A stretch of 64,000 nucleotides of DNA, taken from Actinobacteria bacterium IMCC25003 (lineage in GTDB: Bacteria > Actinomycetota > Actinomycetes > Nanopelagicales > Nanopelagicaceae). This document shows positions 27,090-33,985 of this stretch, piece after piece (the stretch's first letter is position 1; every line of letters starts with the position of its first letter). The stretch lies in assembly GCA_002284855.1 (NCBI GenBank), contig CP015603.1, forward strand, positions 310,001 to 374,000. Direction: 5' to 3'. The notes beneath the pieces are model-generated. The model saw only the letters and a list, made by a program, of their open reading frames with translations. It was not told the origin of the DNA and ran no database searches. Both the position numbers and the translations under genes were made by a program.

Positions 27090-27380
27090 GTGCAATTTCT
27101 TCTTGAAATTAGAGTTCGTCCCAATTCTTCGCGAAATAAAGTTGGCGGAAGTGTCGGCGAACCCCCACGTCTTGTTGTTGCTGTTCAAGCACCGGCAGTC
27201 GATGGCAAAGCCAATCAAGCAGTGATTAAAGAGTTAGCGAGTGCATTTAATCTGCGCGCTCGAGATTTCACAATCGTCTACGGCGAACTAGGGCGCGATA
27301 AAAGACTGCTAGTAGATGGAGATAAAAAAACTCTCCAAGCAAAGCTTGAAGAGTTGATGGGCGAACCCAAACTTCTGTAG
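27090..27380 (+). CDS. DUF167/YggU-family protein
   Basis: A 96-aa small alpha/beta protein. The RVRPNSSRNKVGG start, the central VAVQAPAVDGKANQAVIKELA and the closing RDKRLLVDGD form the complete DUF167 (YggU) signature. Structures of relatives are known but no function is. The best start is GTG 27090, which gives the usual short leader before the first strand. Its stop lies 12 bases before the 3' end of tRNA-Phe on the other strand. Confidence 0.85.
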   Translation: MQFLLEIRVRPNSSRNKVGGSVGEPPRLVVAVQAPAVDGKANQAVIKELASAFNLRARDFTIVYGELGRDKRLLVDGDKKTLQAKLEELMGEPKLL

Positions 27381-27392
27381 ATAGAGAACTTG

Positions 27393-27466
27393 TGGCTCGG
27401 GACAGGATCGAACTGTCGACCTCACGATTTTCAGTCGCGCGCTCGTACCAACTGAGCTACCGAGCC
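27393..27466 (-). tRNA. tRNA-Phe (GAA)
   Basis: On the minus strand GGCTCGG pairs with CCGAGCC to form the acceptor stem, followed by discriminator A. The D arm TAGCTCAGTTGGTA and T loop GTTCGATCC are canonical. The anticodon loop CTGAAAA reads GAA. 74 bases, CCA not encoded. Confidence 0.96.
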
Positions 27467-27474
27467 AATATGTA

Positions 27475-27511
27475 GTTTTATTAAAAAAGAAGAAGGTGTG
27501 TGGACACCTTC
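27475..27511 (-). terminator. Intrinsic terminator after tRNA-Asp
   Basis: Minus strand: an 8-bp stem GAAGGTGT / ACACCTTC (27511-27492) with a 4-base loop, followed by TCTTTTTTAATAAAA. It would stop transcripts from tRNA-Glu and tRNA-Asp before tRNA-Phe. It is the only classical intrinsic terminator I recognise in the window. Confidence 0.75.
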
Positions 27512-27520
27512 CTCTTCTTG

Positions 27521-27594
27521 CGACCCGGACGGGACTTGAACCCGCGACCTCCGCCGTGACAGGGCGGCGCGCTAACCAACTGCGCTACCGGGCC
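27521..27594 (-). tRNA. tRNA-Asp (GTC)
   Basis: Minus strand: acceptor GGCCCGG pairs with CCGGGTC (one G-U), discriminator G. The D arm TAGCGCAGTTGGTTAG and T arm GCGGGTTCAAGTCCCG are canonical. The anticodon loop CTGTCAC reads GTC. 74 bases. Confidence 0.96.
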
Positions 27595-27648
27595 TTGCAC
27601 ACTTACATGCGCTCGACCATTTTTACTGCTTTTACTTCTTTCGAAGCG

Positions 27649-27721
27649 TGCCCCCAACGGGATTCGAACCCGTGTTACCGCCGTGAAAGGGCGATGTCCT
27701 AGGCCCCTAGACGATGGGGAC
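27649..27721 (-). tRNA. tRNA-Glu (TTC)
   Basis: Minus strand: acceptor GTCCCCA pairs with TGGGGGC, discriminator A. The D arm TCGTCTAGGGGCCTAGGA and T loop GTTCGAATC are typical of tRNA-Glu. The anticodon loop CTTTCAC reads TTC. 73 bases. First tRNA of the minus-strand set, 54 bases upstream of tRNA-Asp. Confidence 0.96.
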
Positions 27722-27736
27722 GTTTGAGGCTCGCAA

Positions 27737-27765
27737 ATCGTACCTTCTTAAGCGTGCACGACCAA
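27737..27765 (-). promoter_or_regulatory. Promoter of the tRNA-Glu/tRNA-Asp transcript
   Basis: Minus strand TTGGTC (27765-27760), 17 bp, TACGAT (27742-27737), then 15 bases to the tRNA-Glu 5' end. Position and spacing fit a stable-RNA promoter with a short 5' leader removed by RNase P. Confidence 0.65.
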
Positions 27766-27799
27766 ACTCGAGCAGAAAGTCCCTAGAAAACAGGCAAAT

Positions 27800-28507
27800 T
27801 TAGAGCAGCGACCACTGCACTGTGACAGAGATGGTCACATCTTGCTGACCTAAATCAATCACCGTTGCATCTGATTCAGCTTTAGCTACAGCCATCACAG
27901 GTGTGTAATTTGTTGGAGCAGAATTCTCAACAAGGTAATTCACCTTGCCGAGCTTTACTCCCATCAACTTTGCATAGGAAGCCGCTTTTGATTTTGCACT
28001 CTGTACTGCCGCTGCACGCGCTGCTTCGAGTGACTTTGTGGAATCAAGAACAAATGGAGTTGCACCATTGATCTGCAAGTTATCTCCGCCTGCTGCGACG
28101 AGTGAATCAACAAGTGCGCCAGCTGTCTCTGCTGCACGAACTGTGATGGTAAAAGATTGTGAGCCACGGTAACCGGTCAGGGTAGATCCACCGTCAGCTG
28201 TGTACTTATATTCGGGATAAACAGTCACGCTCTGTGTGGCAATATCTTTCATATCAATTTTTGCTGTCTTGAGCGCTGCACGAACGGCAGTCGCAGTCTT
28301 CGCAGTTGCGGCGAGAGCTTCCTTGCTTGTCGCAGCCACAGCAGTTGCAGTCGCATTGATTCGAACTGCATCAGGGACAACCTTTACCGAGCCTTGTGCA
28401 GAGACTGTGATGTAGCGAGTTGCAGCGGCTTCAGCTGCAGGGCTTAGAACACCTGCAGCGACAGTCATCAAAAGGGCGATTACGGAGATACGTTTACGAA
28501 TTGTCAT
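27800..28507 (-). CDS. SIMPL-domain (DUF541) secreted protein
   Basis: A 235-aa exported protein: a signal peptide of about 27 residues (RKRISVIALLMTVAAGVLSP, cleavage near AEA-A), then a SIMPL domain with the start VSAQGSVKVVPDAVRINA and the repeated alpha/beta units ending DVTISVTVQW. Relatives are BP26 of Brucella and E. coli YggE; they form periplasmic rings or protect against oxidative stress, but the role in actinobacteria is not known. No lipobox is seen. GATAAT lies exactly 6 bases before the ATG. Confidence 0.88.
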   Translation of the reverse strand: MTIRKRISVIALLMTVAAGVLSPAAEAAATRYITVSAQGSVKVVPDAVRINATATAVAATSKEALAATAKTATAVRAALKTAKIDMKDIATQSVTVYPEYKYTADGGSTLTGYRGSQSFTITVRAAETAGALVDSLVAAGGDNLQINGATPFVLDSTKSLEAARAAAVQSAKSKAASYAKLMGVKLGKVNYLVENSAPTNYTPVMAVAKAESDATVIDLGQQDVTISVTVQWSLL

Positions 28508-28513
28508 AAAACT

Positions 28514-28519
28514 ATTATC
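28514..28519 (-). promoter_or_regulatory. -10 of the SIMPL gene
   Basis: GATAAT on the minus strand, six bases (AGTTTT) before the ATG at 28507. It falls in the 14-bp gap behind the glycosyltransferase gene, so the SIMPL gene may be expressed apart from it. Confidence 0.45.
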
Positions 28520-28521
28520 TC

Positions 28522-29661
28522 TTACTTATTGTGTGAGCGGTTATAGATTTCTGTGTGATCTCGGAGCATTCGCTCAAGAGAGAAGAACTCATCAGCATGG
28601 GCTTTGCCTGCGGAACCTAGACGATTTCGAAGCTCTTCATCGGTCGCAAGTGCGCTTAAAGCGCTAGCCATGGCGCCCGGTTGTGGTGATGTCAGGAAGC
28701 CAGTCTTATCGTTGTCGACAATATCTGAAATTGATCCCACTGCTGGAGCGACGATAGGAAGACCAGCTTGTGCTGCTTGAATTAAAGTCAGCGGAATACC
28801 TTCGTTATCGCTGGTAAGGATTGCGATATCACTGGCTGCAAAGAGATAATCAATATCTTTACGCCAACCCAAAAATGTCACTGGAAGATTTTCTGATTGT
28901 GCTCGAGCCTTTGAGCTTTCAAAGAGTTCGCCTTCGCCAGCGATTAAGAAGTGAATCGCTACTTCGCGCTTGACCAAAGCAGCAGCGATATCGAGTAAAC
29001 GATCTGGGCGCTTAATCTGGGTGAGGCGTCCGACAAAGGTGCAGTAGATAGCAGCCGGATCAAGTTCAAGGCTCTTACGAAGTTCTGACTTACTTGCAGT
29101 GCGTGGTTGCGGTAGACCTGGGAAGAAGACGCTGTACTGGCTTGCATTTCCGATTCCGGCATTGAGTAAATCGTTCTTCACTTCATTGCCAATAGCAACA
29201 AGAAAGTGAGTGCGCTTAGCTAAGAATTTTTCGATTGCAATAACTAACTGTGTCTTCCACCCCGCAAAGTAGCCATGGAGTAAGTGGCCATGGAAGGTGT
29301 GAATACGAGTTGCTCCGCGGCCTGCGATTATTGAGGCCAACCGTCCAAGAACTCCGGCCTTAGCTGTATGGGTATGGATGACATCAGGTTTGAAGGTTCT
29401 AATTTTCTGAACTAAACCGATAAATGATTTGAGATCAGCTAGTGGAGAAACAGAACGTCCAAGACCTGCGATTCGAGTTGCTTTGATATCTGTTGCAACT
29501 TCATCGAGGTAATCAGCCTCAGTCTCATCGCAATATCCAGTAATGAGAACTTGTTCAAAACGTGATGAATCGAGGCCGCGCATTAACTCGGCAACAATGA
29601 CGGCTGGGCCACCCACATTCATGCGGGCGATGATCTGCATAACTTTGATGCGCTCAGCCAT
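28522..29661 (-). CDS. Glycosyltransferase family 4
   Basis: A 379-aa GT-B enzyme that transfers a nucleotide-activated sugar, probably to a cell-surface glycan. It starts MAERIKVMQIIARMNVGGPA (the GG loop of the acceptor domain); the donor domain has FVGRLTQIKRPDRLLDI and the C-terminal DIAILTSDNEGIPLTLIQAA. In the E-x7-E motif the second Glu is Gln here (EGIPLTLIQ). An upstream ATG at 29715 is in frame but would overlap the divergent sua5 start, so 29661 is preferred. Acceptor unknown. Confidence 0.85.
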   Translation of the reverse strand: MAERIKVMQIIARMNVGGPAVIVAELMRGLDSSRFEQVLITGYCDETEADYLDEVATDIKATRIAGLGRSVSPLADLKSFIGLVQKIRTFKPDVIHTHTAKAGVLGRLASIIAGRGATRIHTFHGHLLHGYFAGWKTQLVIAIEKFLAKRTHFLVAIGNEVKNDLLNAGIGNASQYSVFFPGLPQPRTASKSELRKSLELDPAAIYCTFVGRLTQIKRPDRLLDIAAALVKREVAIHFLIAGEGELFESSKARAQSENLPVTFLGWRKDIDYLFAASDIAILTSDNEGIPLTLIQAAQAGLPIVAPAVGSISDIVDNDKTGFLTSPQPGAMASALSALATDEELRNRLGSAGKAHADEFFSLERMLRDHTEIYNRSHNK

Positions 29662-29687
29662 GTGGTTATCTTCTCGCAAAAAGGCTG

Positions 29688-29693
29688 GATAAT
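29688..29693 (+). promoter_or_regulatory. -10 of the sua5 gene
   Basis: GATAAT seven bases before ATG 29701, in the 39-bp gap between the divergent glycosyltransferase and sua5 genes. A GAAGAT on the minus strand (29673-29668) lies 6 bases before the glycosyltransferase ATG, so both genes could be leaderless. Confidence 0.4.
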
Positions 29694-29700
29694 TGAACTT

Positions 29701-30666
29701 ATGACTAACGGGCAATTCGTATCCAACTGCACTGCAGATGCGATGGTCCGTGCTGCTCAGAGTTTGAAATCAGGGGCCCTTGTCGCCTTTCCTACTGAGA
29801 CCGTCTATGGACTCGGAGCAGATGCCACTAATGCAGCAGCTGTTGCGCGCATCTACCTAGTAAAAGGCCGCCCTGCAGATCACCCACTCATCGTTCACGT
29901 CGGCGATATGCAAGATATTGCTGATTGGTCTGACGATATTCCTGACTACGCAATTTCACTGGCTCGCGCTTTCTGGCCAGGACCTATGACACTTATTCTG
30001 AAGCGGTCGTCTCTTGCGCAAGATTTCATTACTGGGGGACAAGACACAGTGGGGGTTCGAGTTCCGAATCACGCAGTTGCGCTCGCTCTTCTTAATGAAT
30101 TTAAGAAGATTGGTGGAAAAGGGATTGCTGCCCCAAGTGCCAATCGCTTTGGCCATGTCTCACCGACTACTGCACAAGCTGTGAGCGATGAGCTCTCTCA
30201 ATACTTAGCACCCGAAGATTTACTTCTTGATGGTGGCCCTTCACTTGTTGGCGTTGAATCCACAATCATTGATTGCACAACTGAAAGCCCCAAGATTCTC
30301 CGCCCCGGTGCCATCACTGAAGAGATGGTTGAAGAAGCAACACAACTTAACCTGTCTTACGATGCTAGTGAAATTCGAGTAAGCGGTTCCTTAGAAAATC
30401 ATTACTCACCCAACGCACAAGTTGTACTTGATATTTCTCCAGAGAGCGGCGATGGCTTTATCGCAGACTCTTCAACACCAACTCCCGATGGAGTAATTCG
30501 TTTGGCATCACCTTCTAACAATGAAGAATTTGCGCGCATTCTCTATACAGCACTACGAAGTGCAGATCAGCAATCTTTGAAGCGCGTTGTTGTGCAACAG
30601 CCTTCCGGTGACGATATCTCCGTTGCAATTCGCGACCGATTACTGCGTGCCAGCCGCGGCCGCTGA
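29701..30666 (+). CDS. sua5: L-threonylcarbamoyladenylate synthase (Sua5 type)
   Basis: Makes the threonylcarbamoyl-AMP used for the universal t6A37 modification of ANN-decoding tRNAs. The 321-aa product has the YrdC-domain core GALVAFPTETVYGLGADAT, KGRPADHPLIVH, and APSANRFGHVSPTTA. A linker with GVESTIIDCT and RPGAI leads to a C-terminal Sua5 domain (GSLENHYSPNAQV), making it the longer Sua5 form rather than TsaC. Start ATG 29701 is preferred over the in-frame GTG 29662, which would overlap the divergent gene's promoter. tRNA-Lys follows 29 bases downstream. Confidence 0.92.
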   Translation: MTNGQFVSNCTADAMVRAAQSLKSGALVAFPTETVYGLGADATNAAAVARIYLVKGRPADHPLIVHVGDMQDIADWSDDIPDYAISLARAFWPGPMTLILKRSSLAQDFITGGQDTVGVRVPNHAVALALLNEFKKIGGKGIAAPSANRFGHVSPTTAQAVSDELSQYLAPEDLLLDGGPSLVGVESTIIDCTTESPKILRPGAITEEMVEEATQLNLSYDASEIRVSGSLENHYSPNAQVVLDISPESGDGFIADSSTPTPDGVIRLASPSNNEEFARILYTALRSADQQSLKRVVVQQPSGDDISVAIRDRLLRASRGR

Positions 30667-30671
30667 GGTAG

Positions 30672-30677
30672 TAGACT
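30672..30677 (+). promoter_or_regulatory. Possible -10 of tRNA-Lys
   Basis: TAGACT 18 bases before the mature tRNA-Lys 5' end. A -35 is not obvious. Confidence 0.35.
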
Positions 30678-30695
30678 GCGCCAGTTATTAAGTTG

Positions 30696-30768
30696 GGGCC
30701 TTTAGCTCAGTCGGTAGAGCAACGGACTTTTAATCCGTGGGTCGTCGGTTCGAGCCCGACAGGGCCCA
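30696..30768 (+). tRNA. tRNA-Lys (TTT)
   Basis: Acceptor GGGCCTT pairs with AGGGCCC (one U-G), discriminator A. The D arm TAGCTCAGTCGGTAGA and T loop GTTCGAGCC are canonical. The anticodon loop CTTTTAA reads TTT. 73 bases. Confidence 0.96.
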
Positions 30769-30774
30769 CATCTG

Positions 30775-30780
30775 TATTCT
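30775..30780 (+). promoter_or_regulatory. -10 of the EamA transporter gene
   Basis: TATTCT between tRNA-Lys and the transporter, six bases (CACCTA) before ATG 30787; leaderless spacing. Confidence 0.5.
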
Positions 30781-30786
30781 CACCTA

Positions 30787-31701
30787 ATGCAAGGAATTTC
30801 ATCGAAAAGAAGTTCTTGGGTTCCTTCTTATCTCGCACTCGGATTAGCGTGGGGATGCTCCTTCATATTTATCAAGCTGGGCCTTGAGTTCCTCACCCCG
30901 TTCGGCGTCGCCTTCGGACGCTGTGCACTCGGTGCCGCAACTCTGCTCATCGTCGCTCGACTGCGTGGTTATGAACTTCCAAAAGATCCCAAAGTGCGAC
31001 TCCACATCTGGGTTGTAGCGCTTCTGCTCAATGTAATTCCAGGAATTCTCTTTGCGCTCGCAGAAACAGAAGTGACATCAATACTTGCTGGAATCATCAA
31101 CGCTGTCACTCCGCTAATGACAATCATTGCAATCCTTCTTGTCAATCGCGAAGAGAAGCCAAAGGCATTTCAATTAGTCGGATTGGTAATCGGATTTGTG
31201 GGGGTACTAACCGTCCTAGGTGTCTGGAATGGACTTGGCAAAAATCCTCTCTGGGCAATTCTCGTGCTCTTGATGGCTGTCTCTTGCTATGGAATCTCAT
31301 TTCCATACACGCGCAGATTTGTTATGCCCCATAAATTAAAATCTGAATCCGTTGTTTCGCTCCAACTCCTACTTGCTGCAATCACACTCTTGCCGTTGTA
31401 TCTCTTTGATGGAATTGCAAAGGATGAATATCGATTGGGACCAGTTCTTGGAATGTTGGGTCTTGGAGTATTCGGAAGCGGCTTTGCATACCTCTGGAAT
31501 TTCAAAGTGATGGAAGATGCAGGTAGCGCCATTGCGAGCACCGTTACTTATCTGACCCCACTTGTCGCAGTCGCTGTAGGACTAGTTTTTCTGAACGAAA
31601 AAATATCCTGGCATGAACCGGTTGGAGCGCTGATTGTTCTTCTAGGTGCTGCTATTGCTCAAGAACGAATCAAAATTAATCGATCTTCCAGCCATCCTTA
31701 A
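30787..31701 (+). CDS. EamA-family (DMT superfamily) transporter
   Basis: A 304-aa inner-membrane protein with ten predicted helices in two five-helix EamA repeats. Repeat features: the first helix ALGLAWGCSFIFIKLGLEFL, the loop EVTSILAGIINAVTPLMT, and in the second half GSAIASTVTYLTPLVAV and a final helix VGALIVLLGAAIA. Such proteins export or import amino acids and other small metabolites; substrate unknown. The last 26 bases overlap the 3' end of the convergent nickel permease gene. Confidence 0.88.
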   Translation: MQGISSKRSSWVPSYLALGLAWGCSFIFIKLGLEFLTPFGVAFGRCALGAATLLIVARLRGYELPKDPKVRLHIWVVALLLNVIPGILFALAETEVTSILAGIINAVTPLMTIIAILLVNREEKPKAFQLVGLVIGFVGVLTVLGVWNGLGKNPLWAILVLLMAVSCYGISFPYTRRFVMPHKLKSESVVSLQLLLAAITLLPLYLFDGIAKDEYRLGPVLGMLGLGVFGSGFAYLWNFKVMEDAGSAIASTVTYLTPLVAVAVGLVFLNEKISWHEPVGALIVLLGAAIAQERIKINRSSSHP

Positions 31702-32863
31702 TCGGACCAAGATCAATACCTGCTGCAGCATGGTCGGTATTTTCACCGCGTGCCATTTGGGCTGCGTGGGCTGTGTTATGCCAACGCTCTTCAATCTTTC
31801 CGTAGCGCCATAGAAGAAGGGCGACAGACCAGACCACGGCAAATGCTCCAACAATGAAATAACCAGCGGAATTCAAGTTAAATGCGAGTGCGTAATCCCA
31901 GAATCCACCAGAGAGATTGAGTTGGTTGGCGAATACTTGGCAGAGTTCGAGGCCACCGACGAAGAGAGCAACGGCAACTGAAAGCCCCGTAATAATGATG
32001 TTGTAATAAACCTTGCGCACTGGCTTTGAGAATGCCCAGCCGTATGCGAAGTTCATAAATGAACCATCGATGGTGTCAAGCAAACTCATTCCGCCCGCAA
32101 AGAAGAGTGGAAGAGAAATAATTGCCCACCAAGGCAAACCTGCGATGACAGAAGATCCGGCAAGTACTAGAAGACCAATCTCTGTTGCAGTATCAAATCC
32201 AAGTCCGAAGAGGATTCCAAGTGGATACATCTTCCAGCTTGCATCGATACGACGTGCAATAGGTCCGAAGAAGCGCATCAAGAGTCCGCGAGAGTTAAGG
32301 TGCTTCTCGAGTTCTTCCTCGTTATACATACCCTTACGCATCTGTAGGAATACACCGACGATTGATACAAGAATGATGAGGTTAAGTATCGCGATGAGCA
32401 TCAAGAATGTTCCAGAGACTGTTGTACCAATAAGACCTGTGTAATGGTGAAGAGATGAATCTTCATTCTTGAGCTGTGAACCCAGAGCCTTGATTCCAAA
32501 GTTCAAAAGAATTGCAAGTGCTGCGACAACTGAGGAGTGACCGAGCGAGAAGAAGAAGCCAACTGCAAGAGGGCGCTTTCCTTCCGACATCAATTTACGA
32601 GTTGTGTTATCGATTGCGCTGATGTGATCAGCATCGAAGGCATGGCGCATGCCGAGTGTGTAGGCCAAGGCAGCCGTGCCCCATCCAAAGAGTGAGCCAT
32701 CTGCGAGTTCGTAATTGCCTGATGTAGCCCGCCACATGAGAAGCGCACCTGCGATATGGAGGAATGCAATAAAGCCAAACATGGCAGCCATACGGCGCCA
32801 CTCATCGGGTGTGAGGCGGTCTTTGAGGGGGGTGCGAGGTATATCGCGTACAACGTCGTTCAT
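31676..32863 (-). CDS. Nickel (or cobalt) permease, NiCoT family
   Basis: A 395-aa integral membrane permease taking up Ni2+ (possibly Co2+). The signature HAFDADH in helix II (His74-x4-Asp79-His80) is the metal-selecting motif of HoxN/NicT-type carriers; LGFDTATEIGLL near residue 218 and the later DTIDGSFMNFAYGWAF are the other two conserved blocks. Eight or so helices. A box matching the nickel regulator Nur lies 22 bp upstream of the ATG, supporting nickel as the substrate. No urease, hydrogenase or nickel SOD gene is in this window. Confidence 0.92.
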   Translation of the reverse strand: MNDVVRDIPRTPLKDRLTPDEWRRMAAMFGFIAFLHIAGALLMWRATSGNYELADGSLFGWGTAALAYTLGMRHAFDADHISAIDNTTRKLMSEGKRPLAVGFFFSLGHSSVVAALAILLNFGIKALGSQLKNEDSSLHHYTGLIGTTVSGTFLMLIAILNLIILVSIVGVFLQMRKGMYNEEELEKHLNSRGLLMRFFGPIARRIDASWKMYPLGILFGLGFDTATEIGLLVLAGSSVIAGLPWWAIISLPLFFAGGMSLLDTIDGSFMNFAYGWAFSKPVRKVYYNIIITGLSVAVALFVGGLELCQVFANQLNLSGGFWDYALAFNLNSAGYFIVGAFAVVWSVALLLWRYGKIEERWHNTAHAAQMARGENTDHAAAGIDLGPIKDGWKID

Positions 32864-32884
32864 GAAGAGCCCTCTCCGGCTAGA

Positions 32885-32900
32885 TGCAAATGATTTGCAA
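32885..32900 (-). promoter_or_regulatory. Nur-like operator upstream of the nickel permease
   Basis: TGCAA-N5-TTGCAA at 32885-32900; the core TGCAAAT-G-ATTTGCA is a perfect 7-bp inverted repeat. It fits the reported Nur box tTGCaa-N5-ttGCAA of Streptomyces (Fur-family nickel uptake regulator). A minus-strand -10-like TAACCT (32913-32908) lies just upstream, placing the box over or just after the transcription start, where a Ni-Nur complex would block transcription. Confidence 0.65.
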
Positions 32901-32960
32901 GAAGGTAAGGTTAACCGAGAATTTACGCCCGAGCCAGTTGAAATAACGGCGAGACAGGCG

Positions 32961-32999
32961 GCGTTAGGTCTAAAGTGCAGGAATCTCGAGCGTTAGATC
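32961..32999 (+). repeat. Direct repeat before the TPR gene
   Basis: GCGTTAGGTC (32961-32970) and GCGTTAGATC (32990-32999) are 9/10 identical, with start points 29 bp apart. They lie upstream of the TPR gene and 100 bp or more upstream of the nickel permease. May be a regulator site; may be chance. Confidence 0.3.
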
Positions 33000-33022
33000 A
33001 CGGGAAGCGGGGAGGTCTCTAG

Positions 33023-33985
33023 ATGAGCGATGACGAAGGCCAGGACGAGCTCGTCACCGAAGAGATGCTCTGGGATCGCATTCCCCAGGTTCAAGGTGAA
33101 GAGCGCGCAAACACTTATTACGAATTATCTGCCCGCATCTTTGCGCGTGGTCAATATGACGAAGCGTTGGCGCTCGCTGAAACTGCGCGAGATATCTTTT
33201 CAGAATTAGGCGCTGCTGCACCGAGTGAAGGTTTAGCACAAGCGTATTCCGCGATTGGTTACAACCTCAATCAACTTAAGCGTATGGATGAAGCCGCAAC
33301 TGCAATGAGCAAAGCAGTTTCCATTTTGCGCGAGAACAAATCTCCGATTGCTCTTGAACTTGCTTGCACTCTCGGTGAGTGGTGGTACGCGTCTAAGAAT
33401 TATGAAAAAGTCATTGAGACGATGTACGAATGTTCGCAAGAACATCTCGTTGATGGAAATAACATCGGCGCAGCAAATGATATGCACCTCATCGGTTGTG
33501 CCCAGCGCGAGCTAAAGAATTATGCCGAAGCAATTATCTGCTTCCAAGAAGCGCGCAAAATGTTTAAGCTCGAAAAAGAAGTCATCCACGTAGCTCGTTG
33601 CGACCAGAAGATGGCCTCATGCTACGTTGAACTCGGAGATGGCGAAAAGGCTTTTGAAGCTGCGCAAAAATCAATCGATGTCTTTGAAACTGCGCACGAT
33701 CATCGCCGCGAAACTTTTGCTCTCTTTGAATTAGGCAAGGCAGAGATTCTCCTTGGCAAACTTGAAGATGGGCTATCTACACTCGATGGTGTTCTTCAAA
33801 TTGTTGCTGAAGATGAGCCAAAAGACTTTGAATTTATCCTCGATATTGAAGATCGAATGGTTGCAGTAATGAAGCAACTAGGTCGCATGGATGAAGCAGC
33901 TGAAGTCGAGCGTCGCTTAGCCTCTGTTCGCGAAGCTCTTGCCGAGGAACCTATTTCTGAAGCAGATGTAACGCTTAACGACTAG
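33023..33985 (+). CDS. Tetratricopeptide-repeat protein
   Basis: A 320-aa soluble, acidic protein made almost entirely of TPR units of 34-40 residues (for example ARIFARGQYDEALALAETA, GYNLNQLKRMDEAATAMSKA, CAQRELKNYAEAIICFQEA, ASCYVELGDGEKAFEAAQKS). No signal peptide, membrane helix or catalytic domain. TPR arrays mediate protein binding; the partner is unknown. A strong Shine-Dalgarno (GGGGAGG, 33009-33015) precedes the ATG. The next gene's ATG follows its stop without a gap, so the two are coupled. Confidence 0.85.
   Translation: MSDDEGQDELVTEEMLWDRIPQVQGEERANTYYELSARIFARGQYDEALALAETARDIFSELGAAAPSEGLAQAYSAIGYNLNQLKRMDEAATAMSKAVSILRENKSPIALELACTLGEWWYASKNYEKVIETMYECSQEHLVDGNNIGAANDMHLIGCAQRELKNYAEAIICFQEARKMFKLEKEVIHVARCDQKMASCYVELGDGEKAFEAAQKSIDVFETAHDHRRETFALFELGKAEILLGKLEDGLSTLDGVLQIVAEDEPKDFEFILDIEDRMVAVMKQLGRMDEAAEVERRLASVREALAEEPISEADVTLND

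Noticed and set aside
32901-32919. Partial likeness to a DtxR/IdeR iron box beside the Nur-like site
   Set aside because: By hand about 13 of 19 positions agree with the IdeR consensus, too few, and the agreement is explained by the GGTTAACC palindrome and the TAACCT -10.
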